64,000 nucleotides of DNA, from assembly GCA_000469685.2 (NCBI GenBank), contig LS997565.1, forward strand, positions 34,150,145 through 34,214,144, in the 5' to 3' direction. The notes beneath the pieces were generated by a model, which searched no databases, was not told the origin of the DNA, and was given only the letters and a program-made list of their open reading frames with translations. Position numbers and translations under genes: made by a program. Source of the DNA: Haemonchus contortus. Lineage: Eukaryota; Nematoda; Chromadorea; Rhabditida; Trichostrongylidae. Shown here piece after piece: positions 13,081 through 24,635 of the stretch (positions are counted from its first letter, which is position 1; each line of letters opens with the position of its first letter).

Positions 13081-14054
13081 TTCCTAGGCCCCAAGCTAAT
13101 TACGGTAAGCCTGCCTCTTTGTCCAACCGTTCACGTCCCCAATGTATAACTTTTTGCCTACAAATTCACTTGCAATGATGAACACATTTTTCGATACAAA
13201 GGGCGTGTTTTATGTGGGAGGAGCTCTTTAGTACACCTTCCATCAAGCGAAGCTCAGAGCAAGATCCCCACGCTGACAAACACTATATTCTCTATCATCC
13301 GATTAGCATTACCCCACAACAGCATGCAGGAGAACAAACTTCATCGGCTTTTGGTTAGAACTCCGTCAAACGATCGATATTTCGTTATTCGAAGGGAGGA
13401 AGCGACTGTCACCCACCGAATCAAAACATTCATGGCTAATTTCGATAGCAGGTGATGAGGTGCCTCTCACAACAGTCTAGGCCTTTACGTGAACTGAAAA
13501 GACCGACTCGGTTGCACACCGGAATACACCTACATTATTATAGGTATGCCCGGATTATGGTCCCTTCCCACCGAACCCACCAAGCCAAATTCAGCAAAAT
13601 AAAATTTCCGGTTAAGTTATTCCTCCATTACGGTTCACGTTCCTGCTGGATCGATTGGATCAAAGCATAGGCGACTGTAAACCAGTTGACAATCCCATCA
13701 TCCAGGAATCCTCTGACTACTGACTACATCGGAAAAACTTCCTTCTAAAAGTAATTGAGCGTGTCAGATCTGCTAGTCAGAATATGCTAACTCGCACAGA
13801 ATGAATTCATTCACAGTTCTCATCACTTTTGAAAGCTGTTGGACGCTTTGGCTGCGGCATTCTGTCTTGGGTTCAAAAGAACGTAGGCCAATTTTGCACC
13901 TACAATCGAATACTGCAGTTTTGCGTAAACAACTTTTGATGAAGAGCCTATCTCACAGGAGGACCCGATAGGAGCAGGTACAGAATGCAAATTTTTCAAG
14001 AAAAGCGAATGCGCAGCACTTCGAGTGAGTTCGGTTCAGAGGGAGACGGACGTT
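13081..14054. other. Gene-free stretch
   Basis: About 1 kb next to the RTE remnant. I see no gene, RNA or clear repeat; its left part may be further decayed RTE sequence. Confidence 0.4.
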
Positions 14055-14320
14055 ACGAACGATTTTGGGTACTCGATTCGCCGCACGCGGCTGTCGCGGA
14101 CCACTCATCCGCCGTTATTACAGCTCCAGCGTTCTTCATACAGCTCAATCGATATGCGATCATTATTTCATGCATAATTCTACTATTAGTACTTTTGTTC
14201 TTGTATTTCTTGCCCACTGTTGCATCCGCTACATTCCTTCGCGCGCGACGCCCCTCTCACCGCGACGCGACCATTTTGTCCCTAAGGCACCACACCCGGT
14301 TCAGAAATTACGGTGAAATC
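14055..14320 (+). repeat. Dispersed repeat R3, copy 1
   Basis: About 260 bp, closely matched on the opposite strand at about 29430-29668. Shared features include TGGTCCGCGACAGCCGCG (reverse reading), a long CATAATTCTACTATTAG-like segment and a GC-rich end with ACGCGACCATTT. The apparent ORFs over it (115 and 83 aa) are by-products of the repeat. Confidence 0.8.
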
Positions 14321-16221
14321 ATTATTCAGTGATTTAAACGAATGGAGAAAAGTGTGGAGATGAATGTTCTTCTGAAAAGGGGAATGTTTCTGTCCTTCTA
14401 ATGCTATATCCAAGGAAGTTCAAATAATGGACTCATCAAGACTTCATTTGAAAGCCAGCTTAAGTTCAAGCGTCACACCTATGTTCAAACTGCAAAAAAC
14501 TTGCCGCAGTCCACTTAAACTTCTTCGAGACGGCCTTGGTCTCCCCCATGTTATTTATTATGATGGAATGCCTGGGGGAGACATGCATGACGTAATTCTG
14601 AACACAGTCTTTACACCATTGTTCAGATAGTGCGGTTTGCGTTTTGCTCATCCAAACAGCCAAGTTACACCTCTCAAGAACTGAAGACTTTGTAAGACTT
14701 TACGTTCATATTTTTGCAACCACTGTTCATAAAAATAGACAGGAACACCCGAATAGTTGGGAAGCTGGGTGTCAGCTGATGTTCCTGCTATTAGTGTCCC
14801 AGAATCCACGTTTCTCTGAAAAAACTTGCAAAAAAACGCTGCGAATTCAGCGTCAGGCGCTGGGTGACATGTCACATGATGAAGCTCGCCACTCAGCCAT
14901 GCTCAAAAGCAGAAAGTGTACCAGTGATAGGCTGGGAAGCCAAACCAGTGGGGCACAGAACTATCGCTCAGGGCCCCGAATCGTAAATTGGTATCTCCCA
15001 ACCACCGCATATACTGCTGGGTACGAAAGAGACGGAAAATTTCAAAGGCAGCTCATCTATGGCGAAGGACCTGGGAGTGAGCGGCTAGAATAAGCAGTAG
15101 GATAGCCGAATGGCATCGTATTCTGGAAGCCGAAGCATGTTCCTTGTTAGTGAGAGTATCACAGTAATGGAGATTGGGCTCCATTCTGCGAAAACCAGTC
15201 GAAGAAACCAAGAAGTGAAGGTGGGAAGCACAATTCAATAGGTTTCCAGCGGCACATTTTCCATAGCACCACTCCGCAAATATAGAGTAAGGACGAGTGC
15301 TACAGCAAACTGTAGACGGTGCAAAATATGCCCACTTCTAAGATAACATGGTGCAGGCTTTTGATACATGTGGCATTTCACTCCCATCCATCCATATCCT
15401 TGCGTCGATAATTGTAGAGAAAAATTCGGTCAGTAGTGTTAGAGTGAACCGTACAGCAGTGTTTCGAGCCAATACGGCCTTTTTGGTGTTAAGAAGGACT
15501 ACTAGCATTCTTTGCGATTGATGGTGTTGCGATCATTACTCGCAAAAGAGCCTAACAGCCTGTTGAAGTGAGAGCTCGGTCATAGCCATGACCATAAAAA
15601 TCAGCCTTGTTCGCTGTTCGTGGGAATCATCGGTTAAGAAAAGCAACAAACATGGTAATCTCAGACAAACGGCACCAATAACGGTTCGCAGTAATTGTAG
15701 AGATAGGTACATGATTCAACCTTCACTATACGTCAGCTTAAAATATGTTACATGCAGAGGAAAATATCACTTTTGAGTTACCTTCAGCTCAATTTTCGCA
15801 TGCTACATGAACGCTCGAAAGACGGAAGATTAAATCGGTGAGGGCAGCGGCATGATTTCAAATCAGCCTTCGTCAAAGGCTTACTACAGCTTTTTTATCC
15901 AAAATCATTTGAAATAATGATGATTATGTGATGACCAAAGTCTGACTTCTGGTATCATCACCCAGTAATGATGATGGTAAGGAGCAAAGCGCGTACCAAA
16001 TATTAGTTTGAATGCAAAAACCTCGATTCAATCTACCAAATGGGAGCAATTCGAGTATAGAAAACCGAGGATAACTCCTACTGACAAGTGCAATTCAATG
16101 GCACTAGACAGGTTTCTTCTCAACATTGTTATATGATTACTGATCAGGGCAGAGAAGTCAACCTCAACCGATCGTACTGCCACTCAGCATGAAAAATGTT
16201 CTAGAAGATCGACAATCATAC
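14321..16221. other. Gene-poor stretch between repeat R3 and the longin-like exons
   Basis: A 149-aa ORF (14644-15093, plus) is the longest here but has no recognisable domain. Later exons of the minus-strand longin-like gene would be expected between about 15 and 16.2 kb. I searched by eye for a SNARE motif or membrane anchor and found none. Confidence 0.4.
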
Positions 16222-16792
16222 CTTGACGGCACAGAGAAACTCCTGTGCTCTTTCCGAGCCAAATGAGGGAGTTGCAACGCATGCGTAAATCAGCGGACAT
16301 GGACCATCCAACGATACGTTGTAATGAAGAATGAATCTGGAAAAGATCAGTAGGGGAAAATCTATGTTGAAAAAAGGGAAGGTTAAAAATAGGCGATGAA
16401 AAGCTTAGTTTTTACGAACCCTTCCAGTTCAATATCTCCATGATTGTTGAAGTAATCGCGTACACGCTTCTCTATGATTTTCGTCACCTGAACAAAGCCA
16501 ATGTATAGCATAAAATCCAACTTGTCTTGAAAATTCGCTCACAAACTAGGATAACTGTTTCAATTACAAGTCTTTTAATTTTAGATTAATATTTCTAGGG
16601 TAGAGTTGATTGTCTAGAAACGTCAGTTGTTCCAATGACGTATCCATAACTCTTAAGCTGGCTTGAAATCTAAGCTGACAAAGAAAAAAATGGCGGCTCA
16701 ACTTACCGAATACTCCGAAGGAATAAGCGGATCTTGCGATGACTGCGGAACATCTAGTTCACATCCTCCAATTACAATGACTCCTCCAGAGA
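16222..16792 (-). CDS. Longin-domain-like protein, three exons of a partial gene
   Basis: Three minus-strand exons join in phase. Exon A 16792-16707 codes SGGVIVIGGCELDVPQSSQD followed by PLIPSEYS, donor GTAAGT. Exon B 16487-16420 codes VTKIIEKRVRDYFNNHGDIE. Exon C 16336-16222 codes FILHYNVSLDGPCPLIYACV followed by ATPSFGSERAQEFLCAVK, donor GTATGA. The pattern F-LHY ... LIYACVA...F...RAQEFL..VK resembles the second half of a longin fold as in VAMP7 (FHY ... IVYLC(I)...F..SRAF.FL.EIK). Longin domains occur in vesicle SNAREs and other trafficking proteins. No SNARE motif or tail anchor was found downstream, so calling it VAMP7 would be over-reach. A possible 22-nt upstream exon ends at 16821. 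B to C phase depends on a weak donor (GTTCGT); the alternative donor 5 nt later breaks this reading. The gene lies downstream of ATG101 on the same strand. Confidence 0.5.
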
Positions 16793-16821
16793 CTGACGGT
16801 TTACATAGTAGGGTTCTTACA

Positions 16822-18364
16822 ATAGGTGTTGGGCCCGCCAGACTGCAATAAATTTTGCAGATAAATGGGCCCTCTGCCTGATTCTGACAACAAAATCCTT
16901 TTTTAACGAAAAGCGATCAGTGCTAAAACCTCAACAGAAGCCTATTTTTTCACCACGAGATGGATCGACTCATAGATCGTTGTCTTTGCCGCTCTCTGTC
17001 AAGGCCGGCCATCAGCTATTAGGAACAATTGTATGGCCGCACCTGCACCCATACAATTACCGACGTGTAGGTATGAAGATGGGAAAACACCTTGCTATAA
17101 AATTTGAGGGATTCTGTGCTGAGAACTACTCGGGTGTACAACTGCTGCCGTTAGCAGATAAGCCACGCGCTAGCAGCCGACTTTTATTAGGTCCCCCATA
17201 CCTTTCTATCTAACTATAAACAGAAGGAAACCTACCTCACTAGTGATCACGAGCAGCACTCTAATATCGAGTAAGACTAACACGCATGACTTTTACTTTA
17301 AATATCGCCTGTTGTAGGCCACAGTACGCCCTTAAGGGGAACACCTTCAAAGACTGACCACTCTGCATGCATTAAGTTAGACCCGCAGAAATCCAGCACT
17401 GTTTTGCGCCTCTGCGAGGCCAGTTTTATGTGGACCACAAACTCTAACAACCAGTCCTTGTTTGCGATGACACTACAGATGGGAATAAACGAGTCAACTG
17501 ATCACTTCTGCGGAAGATCTCAGTATCCAAAGCAATACTCCTAGCACTTTGTTCTGAACCGGTTTTATCAACTGCTGTTATTCTACCACAGAGCACGATG
17601 CTCGTAGAGCTCAAGTACGGGTTCGAGTACCGTTAGAGGCCAAAGTTTCGTCCATACCTCATACACCTTGTAAGACTCCCAGCAACCTTTTTCAACATCT
17701 CACACTCGCTGTACAGGGTACATTCCAAATACGTAGTAGAAATCCGAAATCGAAATTTAAAATTAGCTTCAACCGATAGCACGGTTCTGTAAAATTGCTG
17801 AGCCAAACGCGTGATGCATGATGACACCTTTAACAAACACATGAAAGAAACGCAACATACAATATATACACATCGTATTTACACCGAAAATTACAAAACA
17901 TCTAAAAAGTAGGCAGGTCGAAAGCAAATGGTATACACGACGAACCAAAACGCATTGTACACGAAGCAATTATGATAACGTCAATAAATGAGGCACAAAA
18001 CAAAAATAAAGAGCTCCCGAGAAAATAAACCTAACACGCAGACAACGGGTTCGAGTATAAAGAAATCCGCCTCCGAGTTACATAAATGTGGGAACGTGAA
18101 TAAAGTGAGAGCCTCACGGCGTCGACTAGCTCTCCGATAACTAGGTAAAGACAAAGAAAAACGAACTAGATCAAATGAAGTGTTCCGAGTGTATTGACCC
18201 GCACAAAGCGGAAAGACAAGATCCTAAAACCGGGAGCAGGAACTTGACGCAGACGAGCGGCAACCGTATTGTTATGTTAACGACGTGGAAAAAACCTCTT
18301 CTTCACAGAAGGATAAGGACTCGTGCATGAACCATGGTGTTCAGCTCAATAGGAAGACAAAAAG
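16822..18364. other. Interval between the longin-like exons and ATG101
   Basis: About 1.5 kb holding the ATG101 3' UTR and probably the 5' end of the longin-like gene. I could not place a first exon with a start codon. No repeat recognised elsewhere in this window is present. Confidence 0.4.
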
Positions 18365-21300
18365 CTAGTTAATCATCAGGTCACGAATGTACCTGCGCAT
18401 ACCAGTGAGACCAGATTGTGACGTTGTTTCTGAAATTAAAAAGGTATAAATAGACAAAGTAGCAAACTACAAGAACCACACTGCTTATAGGGTTGCTTTT
18501 ATACAAAAGCTGAGAAATTGTTAAAGCTGAGAGATTGTTTATAATCTCTCTGCGAGAACTTACCGCGAAGAGCCACTTCGAATTCTGACGTAAAACTAAC
18601 GGAAATTTCTTGAGTAAACATCACACTAACCTGGTCGGATGGGTACGCGGCATACTTTGAACAAGTAGGGCTGGCAGTCAGAAAGATTGGAATCGAATAC
18701 ATTGGATAGCTCCGTCCTTGTTGGCATTTTCGGCAAATACTGAGGCCTGTTTATAGAACTGCAGAGCTGTAGAACGATCTCGCCAACGCTTTCGGCAACA
18801 GAGACTCGCATACGGGCGAGATCATCTGAAACATTACAACTGAGCTTCTTATGCTATGACAACAAAGAACGCTTTGTTAAGCTTCATATCACTGACATGA
18901 AAAAAATGTGCAGATATCACATCATTACATTCCCATTTCTCGGATTGACGACCGACCAAAGAACTAGCGAAATGGATGCAAATAAACAAGCGAGATCGAA
19001 TATAGCGCTTGTGCTTACGCATTTTACAAAATTTCAGTTTTCACAAAACGTTTAAATCGCAAATTACTGCAAACAACAAACATTCTCTACTTCCATATTA
19101 CGCTTCATGCAAGAAAAGGAACAAAAGAAGTCAACCAAAGTCAAGCAGGTAACTCGGACAAGGAGCTCGGCAGAAACAGCAGATTACATTTTTTAGGGAC
19201 AATCCTAACGCCACAATAGACCAACTGAAGCACAGAAGCAAAAACTTTTTTTCGCGATATGGTCTGATCGCAGCACTTGAACCCTTACTGATATTTATGG
19301 AGCTACATTCCTGTCATCTTAAAAGTTCCAAGACAATGTGATAAATATTACAGCGCGATAAGGAAAAAACGCTGGTTCAAGCGGTCTTTCTATCCTAAAT
19401 ATGCATTGCCAAATTATTGCCTCGCTGCAAAGGAAACTAGTGATCTTCACACAAGCAAACACCCAACAGATAGAGAAACAAAACGCAATATCTACCCAAC
19501 GGTAATTAGGTCCAATTCTAGCAAATTAGTCGCACTTCCAGCATTTGGAAAAAAAAACTTGAAAAGTAGTTCGAGACTTGGAGAAAATGTACCGTTGAAA
19601 GAACGTTCAAATAGGATAAGTTTGATAGTGAAGTCTGCTAAAATTCTTTCAAAAGAAATAAACAGCTCTGAATAAAGGGACTATTCTTGTCCTAAACTAA
19701 TGTAAATGTACCATGACCTCGGGTGGAATCGACTTCACAAAAGCAGAACATCTTTAAACACATAAACTTCACAGGTACCCGAGTAGATCGCACAAGTTTT
19801 GCAAAACTTCGATACCCAAGCCTTGATTTTTGCAACTTTATTCACACTATCCCTACAGGAAAATTCTAAGAATCTGGTCACAAATTCATTTGCATCCAGA
19901 AATATTCATTTGCGTCCAGAAATATGCTATTCTATGCTTGAGCATGATAAAATCATGGATAAGATACCTCCTAATCCGCATTCAATCAAGCACTCACTCA
20001 TCTCAATTGAATATGACTCATTTTAGTGACTTGGAATCCAATGATGAGATTCACTACGATGCAATTAAATATATTAATTCGATCGTAGTATTGGCAACGC
20101 ACCGTAAGAGTTTGCCTTAAAGATGTCCAGAAACAGAATCCAGCGTTCCCATGCCACGGCTTCGACTGGCAACGGCCATGGGCGTGGGCGACGTTGGAAA
20201 AATTCTAAGCTGATCTGTGCGCCCAGAAGAGGAACTGAAATGATGAGAAAGATGAGAAAACAACGCTTTGTAACGTTTCAAAGAACTCGAACAGCCGTGC
20301 CGGAAATGTTTGAAAAACAGAGCACAGATGACTTTAGAAGAAAGGATGCCATATGATTTGATACTTTGAAAACATTTCAAAAAACTATCGAGAAACCAAT
20401 AAACTACATGTTCCAGTCCCCTATTCACAACCATTGAAAAAAAAAGTATGCAGGGTCTGTTTCGAGGGTTAAAAATTTTACTACAGATAACAAGATGATA
20501 ACATAAGAGCAAACATCATGTATACTACAGAATGGAGAGCAATAAACGTGTAAGAGCCCACAAAAATAAATTAGAGTTCGAGTAAGTAACAAACGCCCTG
20601 GAAATAGTTCCCCAAAATACGATGTGTAATGATAACGGGATGATCTACAATTTCCAATGAACTAAGGTTACCATGAAGTAGGTTTAACAGAAAAAAACTG
20701 TAAAAGTCCTGCAAATCAGGAACTTGGGAAAATCCCATGACAACTGAATAATGAAACTGAAAAAGAACCTAATTCCTTTCAAAAACTCCCCCTTCTTTTC
20801 GTTTTCCTCTTCGGACGCGGACTCGTCAGTAATGTTGAAATGACATAATATCGACATAGTTTGGTTTTGAAACTAACCATTAAACAGGTCTGAGTTCGAT
20901 GAAGAAAACATTTTGTAAGCAAAAATATAGTGATTTTCAAAGCGAGTGCTATAGGTTGTGTAACTTTGACTTCGACCACAACATAGAAAGCTCCGGCAAG
21001 GAATGAGTATGTACGGGACGGTTACAACAGTAGAATCTGCATATTATTATTTTATTGGAAATCGAATTCACATTCAATCAAAAACATCGTGTGATCTGAT
21101 GCTTTTCAGCGATGATGCAGTATGATTTTCTTGCATGCATGGCTAGAAACGACCGTAATCTATTCCTTCCCGTTTAAATATTCACAAGGATTGCTCAACA
21201 GTAAAATGACGTGAAACTTAGAAACGTCCCAAAAAAATGATACGCCACAACAACTTTAGTTACCAGTTTTATGAGCACCCAGTATGGATATTGGCCTAGT

Positions 21301-23571
21301 AATGCAAAGTAACTATTTTATCGCTCCTGACTGACGTTTACTCACCCATTCCGTGCAGACAGATGTAAAAGACACTGTCATTCAATTATAAAGGCATGGA
21401 CTGATTAGCTAAAAACCACACTCACTTGCAGTTTCAGTTAGCGTCGGACTACTGAGTGGAGTACGTCTTCGCGGTACGGATGCCTTCACGGTAGTATCTA
21501 ACTCAGTAAGAAACGCCTGGATCTCCTTTTCTAGCTGATTTGACAATTCATCACTGTTTATCTTGACCTGAAAATTCCCAAATGATCACTAGTTCCAATC
21601 ATGAAAATACAGAAGAATTTAAAGAACACGCCAAGTACATATATTTATGAAAATGTCCTGCGAAGATTCTTTGTCACTTAACTAATACAATCCTTCCAGA
21701 ATCGGAGAACATATCTCCCACTGGCCCCAGTTAATGGCCCTAATTACCCGTATGACAACCATTTTCAGCGCTTGCGGTGCTTGAGGCCCAGATGACGCCT
21801 TTTGCAATCTACGCACACAATCCGAGAGCGCCTTTCCGGAAGAACATTTTTCGCAAGAGCAGTTTCAAGTGTAAAATCGAAAGATATTCGCAGTTAGACT
21901 ATTGAAAGAACTCGTATTTTTATTTTTCATTGATTCCCACAATGAAGCTATACCCCTGTTATGGCGAGCTAAGTATGAGTGCGAAGCCTATGATTGTCAT
22001 CGTGCAGACAGCGTAAATACTTCATCTAGCCACTGAGACCGAAATGTTTGCATAGTCCCAGAATTTCAACAATATTATTGCCTTCGTTAACCGGAACCAG
22101 CGACATCATTTGGGTCATTCTTCTTCAACTGTGAGACTGGAGGGTTTCCCAATGGAGATCGGACGTCACCCAGGAAATAAATTAGTTACATGCCCATGGA
22201 AAAACCACTTACCAAATTGGATGCATTTCACATTTGACTGTTCACGCACCAATAGACTTGTAAACAAGACACTTTCACATTCCCTATGAAAGGGATAAAA
22301 TTGCCTCGCTATAGGTGATCTCTTCAGGAAGTTATTATTCGAGAGAGGGCGCGTCCCCTAAGTTTCTTGGGAATGAAAACAATCCAATTTATAGTCAAAA
22401 GCACCACGAACCACATATTCAGCAGAAAGCCTCAAACATCTAGCCAGCCCTAGCGATTCCCAACGTCCATTTCTTCGTTCTTTTCGAGAAAAACCTGATG
22501 ACGAGGCAGCTTTTTCAGCGGCCTTGAGACCCCCTGCGACTGCGTATTGGAAAAAAGTGCGCTGTGCGCTCATCAAGTTCTCGCGACCTTTGCCACACTC
22601 ACGTGCAGCTCACGCGGTGGACGCAGTCAACGGACTGATCAGCTGACACAACAAGGGCTGCAGTGTCTCGCTAAGGCATACACTCTCTCATCACAAATAG
22701 GGCTGCACCACCTGGCAATTTGCTAAAATCGGACGACAATCATAAGTAGGAACCGTACACTTGGGCGACCAGCAGTAGAGAACAGCACAATTCATCACAC
22801 GATCTCAACACAACACAACAAAGGAAAACAGAATTGTAGCATGAAGATCACTTACGTAGGTCAGATCAATGTTTTCACATTCGACTTCTTTGATGCCAAG
22901 CGACCCTAACGAGTAGTTTGAATCGCCCTTGTACTGGAACTGAAAAAAAGAAAAATCGTTACGGCCTCGCTGCACACAGCCCTGCGGAACATCGATATGC
23001 GAATAAGAAAGCTACTGTCGCTGCTCTCGCCGCTTTAGAGGACAAACATAGGCTCACAAGGGGAAAAACAGGGCCAATACTTTCGAAGCCAACGGATTTT
23101 CGTTGTACAATTTGTTGGGGAACATGCCAATCATGTAAATTGTCTCCGCCTTGACGGTTCTGGTTAACTCACTACGTTAAGGCATAGGAAAAACCTTCCC
23201 AGGTGTCCCTACCAACCCTACCAACCCTTCCGATACAAGATGGACCCCTGAACAATTGCCACTGTACTTCCGTCATTTCAAAAACATTGTTAAAAGACTA
23301 GATTCCCCGAAGTACCGAAGTATTTCTGAAGTGAGGGGACCATTTCCTGTATTGAGCTTAAATAATTACCTTTGCAACGCTTCTATGGGCAAGAAGCGAA
23401 TGGAAAATGCAGGAGACGGCGTCGTTCACTTGGCGAATTTCTAGGCTCTGGAAAAAACAACAATCATTACTGTCCCCATTTGGGAACATTCTTGGGAACC
23501 CAGAAAGGTCTTTATTATTGAAAGAATTTAATATAACAAACCAGACGGTACTCCTGCTGGCGGGCATTCAT
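18365..23571 (-). CDS. epg-9: ATG101 (EPG-9 orthologue), autophagy-initiation HORMA protein; middle exons partly unresolved
   Basis: Exons: 23571-23542 (MNARQQEYRL), 23447-23370 (SLEIRQVNDAVSCIFHSLLA, then HRSVAK), 22939-22856 (FQYKGDSNYSLGSLGIKEVE, then CENIDLTY), 21567-21426 (VKINSDELSNQLEKEIQAFL plus a basic/serine linker), possibly 21374-21346 (SFTSVCTEW), then 18825-18656 (includes RPQYLPKMPTRTELSNVFDS and DCQPYLFK), 18630-18564 and 18429-18365 (ends GMRRYIRDLMIN, stop TAG). These follow known ATG101 collinearly from the N-terminus to the RRLI-type C-terminus. ATG101 pairs with ATG13 through its HORMA fold in the ULK1/UNC-51 initiation complex. The segment that should carry the WF-finger (W-P-F) and the following strand is not resolved between 21.4 and 18.8 kb; the tentative exon ending in Trp would fit. 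The start is supported by exact register with known N-termini. The gap 18655-18631 is only 25 nt. Confidence 0.92.
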
Positions 23572-23610
23572 GTAACGATTCTGAGCACTGACTGAGGAGG
23601 AGGAATCGCA
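23572..23610 (-). promoter_or_regulatory. Probable trans-splice acceptor upstream of ATG101
   Basis: On the minus strand a pyrimidine run (TCCTCCTCCTCAG) and a second CAG lie 10-20 nt before the ATG101 ATG. This arrangement is typical of nematode spliced-leader acceptors. Use of this site would remove the upstream proline-coding ORF from the mature mRNA. Confidence 0.5.
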
Positions 23611-23641
23611 AGTACAGTCAGAGCGCAGAGAAGCTGGGGTG

Positions 23642-23779
23642 TCAGAGACGGAGGGTGACGTCGATCGGTTGCGGCAGTGGGGATGGCGGCGGCGGCGGCG
23701 GCAGCGGCGGCGGCGGGGTAGCCCGTGTCGCCTGACAACCGGCTGGCACGATGATAGGATCTGCCCTAGGATCTGACAT
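23642..23779 (-). other. Upstream ORF (45 codons, polyproline) before ATG101 with a CGG-type repeat
   Basis: ATG at 23779-23777, stop TGA ending at 23642, 70 nt before the ATG101 start. It encodes MSDPRADPIIVPAG and then a proline run with PPPPLPPPPPP. The DNA is a GGC/CGG trinucleotide array (about 23685-23718) interrupted once by CAG, which stands out from the surrounding AT-richer sequence. It could be a uORF, outron sequence removed by trans-splicing, or part of a promoter. The other frame through the same DNA is also open (152 aa, 23515-23973) and runs in frame into the ATG101 first exon at its 3' end. Confidence 0.55.
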
Positions 23780-24407
23780 CGTTTTGCTCCATTAGTACGG
23801 ATAACCGAGGGAGGTGGGAAGGGAGGGAATTGGCAACGCCTATCTACACAACTGGCACGTGCCATTTCCCGTTCATGCGGTCTCCTTTTTGTTGTTTTGA
23901 TAAAACCGATGCGGCCAGACCACACGTGGTCGCACTTTTCCCAACTTGTGACACTTCCGTTCGAAGACCGCATAAGCTTGATGAAGAGGGGTATGCGGGG
24001 TAAACAAATCGTGACGAACTCGAGGTATAGCCGGGGGACGTACCGCGTTATACCGTAAGCATTGGCTAAAAGATCTAAGAATTTACTGAATAGACGAAAA
24101 TGGCAATCTGTGCGGGGTTACCGTTGCTGACAAATCGTTGGTGTTTCGGTCCCCGTGTTACAACAGGGCCTCGAACATTGGGCTCAGAGTAAGGACTCCG
24201 AATAAAAATAGAAAGTTTGGCTTCTCCCACCTAATCGAAGCCTCCACTTTGATGGCTGTCAAGATAACCTCAGAGTGCGCCGTGCTTAAGAAAGTAACTT
24301 GTTTCCGGCAGAAAGGAACAGCTTGATTGGCCCTGTACGGCTATATAATAATTACTGTGCATTATGCATTATCAAAAAAGATAAAATTTTTGGCATTAAT
24401 TAGTTTT

Positions 24408-24635
24408 GGGATGCGCCACAGAGTCAACTTCCATTCAAAATCGAGGCATTTGAATGCTTATGTGTCCTGTACAATGAGTTGTGTTGGCCAGCCAAAGTGT
24501 AGATGAGTGGATTTTCTTCCCAGACGAGTCTGGTAACAATTTACCGATCCCGGAAGGAAGAGAGGCCTGGTTGGCCGAAGCTAGCACCGATCTAGAGCTC
24601 GATCCTCTGACCATGCCTTTGTGATAGCGCGCCAC
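24408..24635 (-). repeat. tRNA-derived SINE copy 2 (minus strand)
   Basis: Begins with the tail motif TTTTGGGATGCGCC (plus-strand reading, 24408), carries CCAGACGAGTCTGGT near 24521 and ends in a decayed tRNA-like head. Same order as the other copies. Confidence 0.75.

Noticed and set aside
14055..14332. ORFs of 115 and 83 codons
   Set aside because: Fall inside repeat R3, which recurs inverted near 29.5 kb.
18499..18564. Read-through end of ATG101 (GKFSQRDYKQ... to a stop at 18499)
   Set aside because: A perfect GTAAGT donor and the downstream exon GMRRYIRDLMIN match the known ATG101 C-terminus better.
20779..20979. Candidate ATG101 middle exon (reading FYVVVEVKVTQPIA)
   Set aside because: Loosely resembles the missing strand, but splice phases do not fit exon 4, the micro-exon or exon 18825-18656, and the acceptor is weak.
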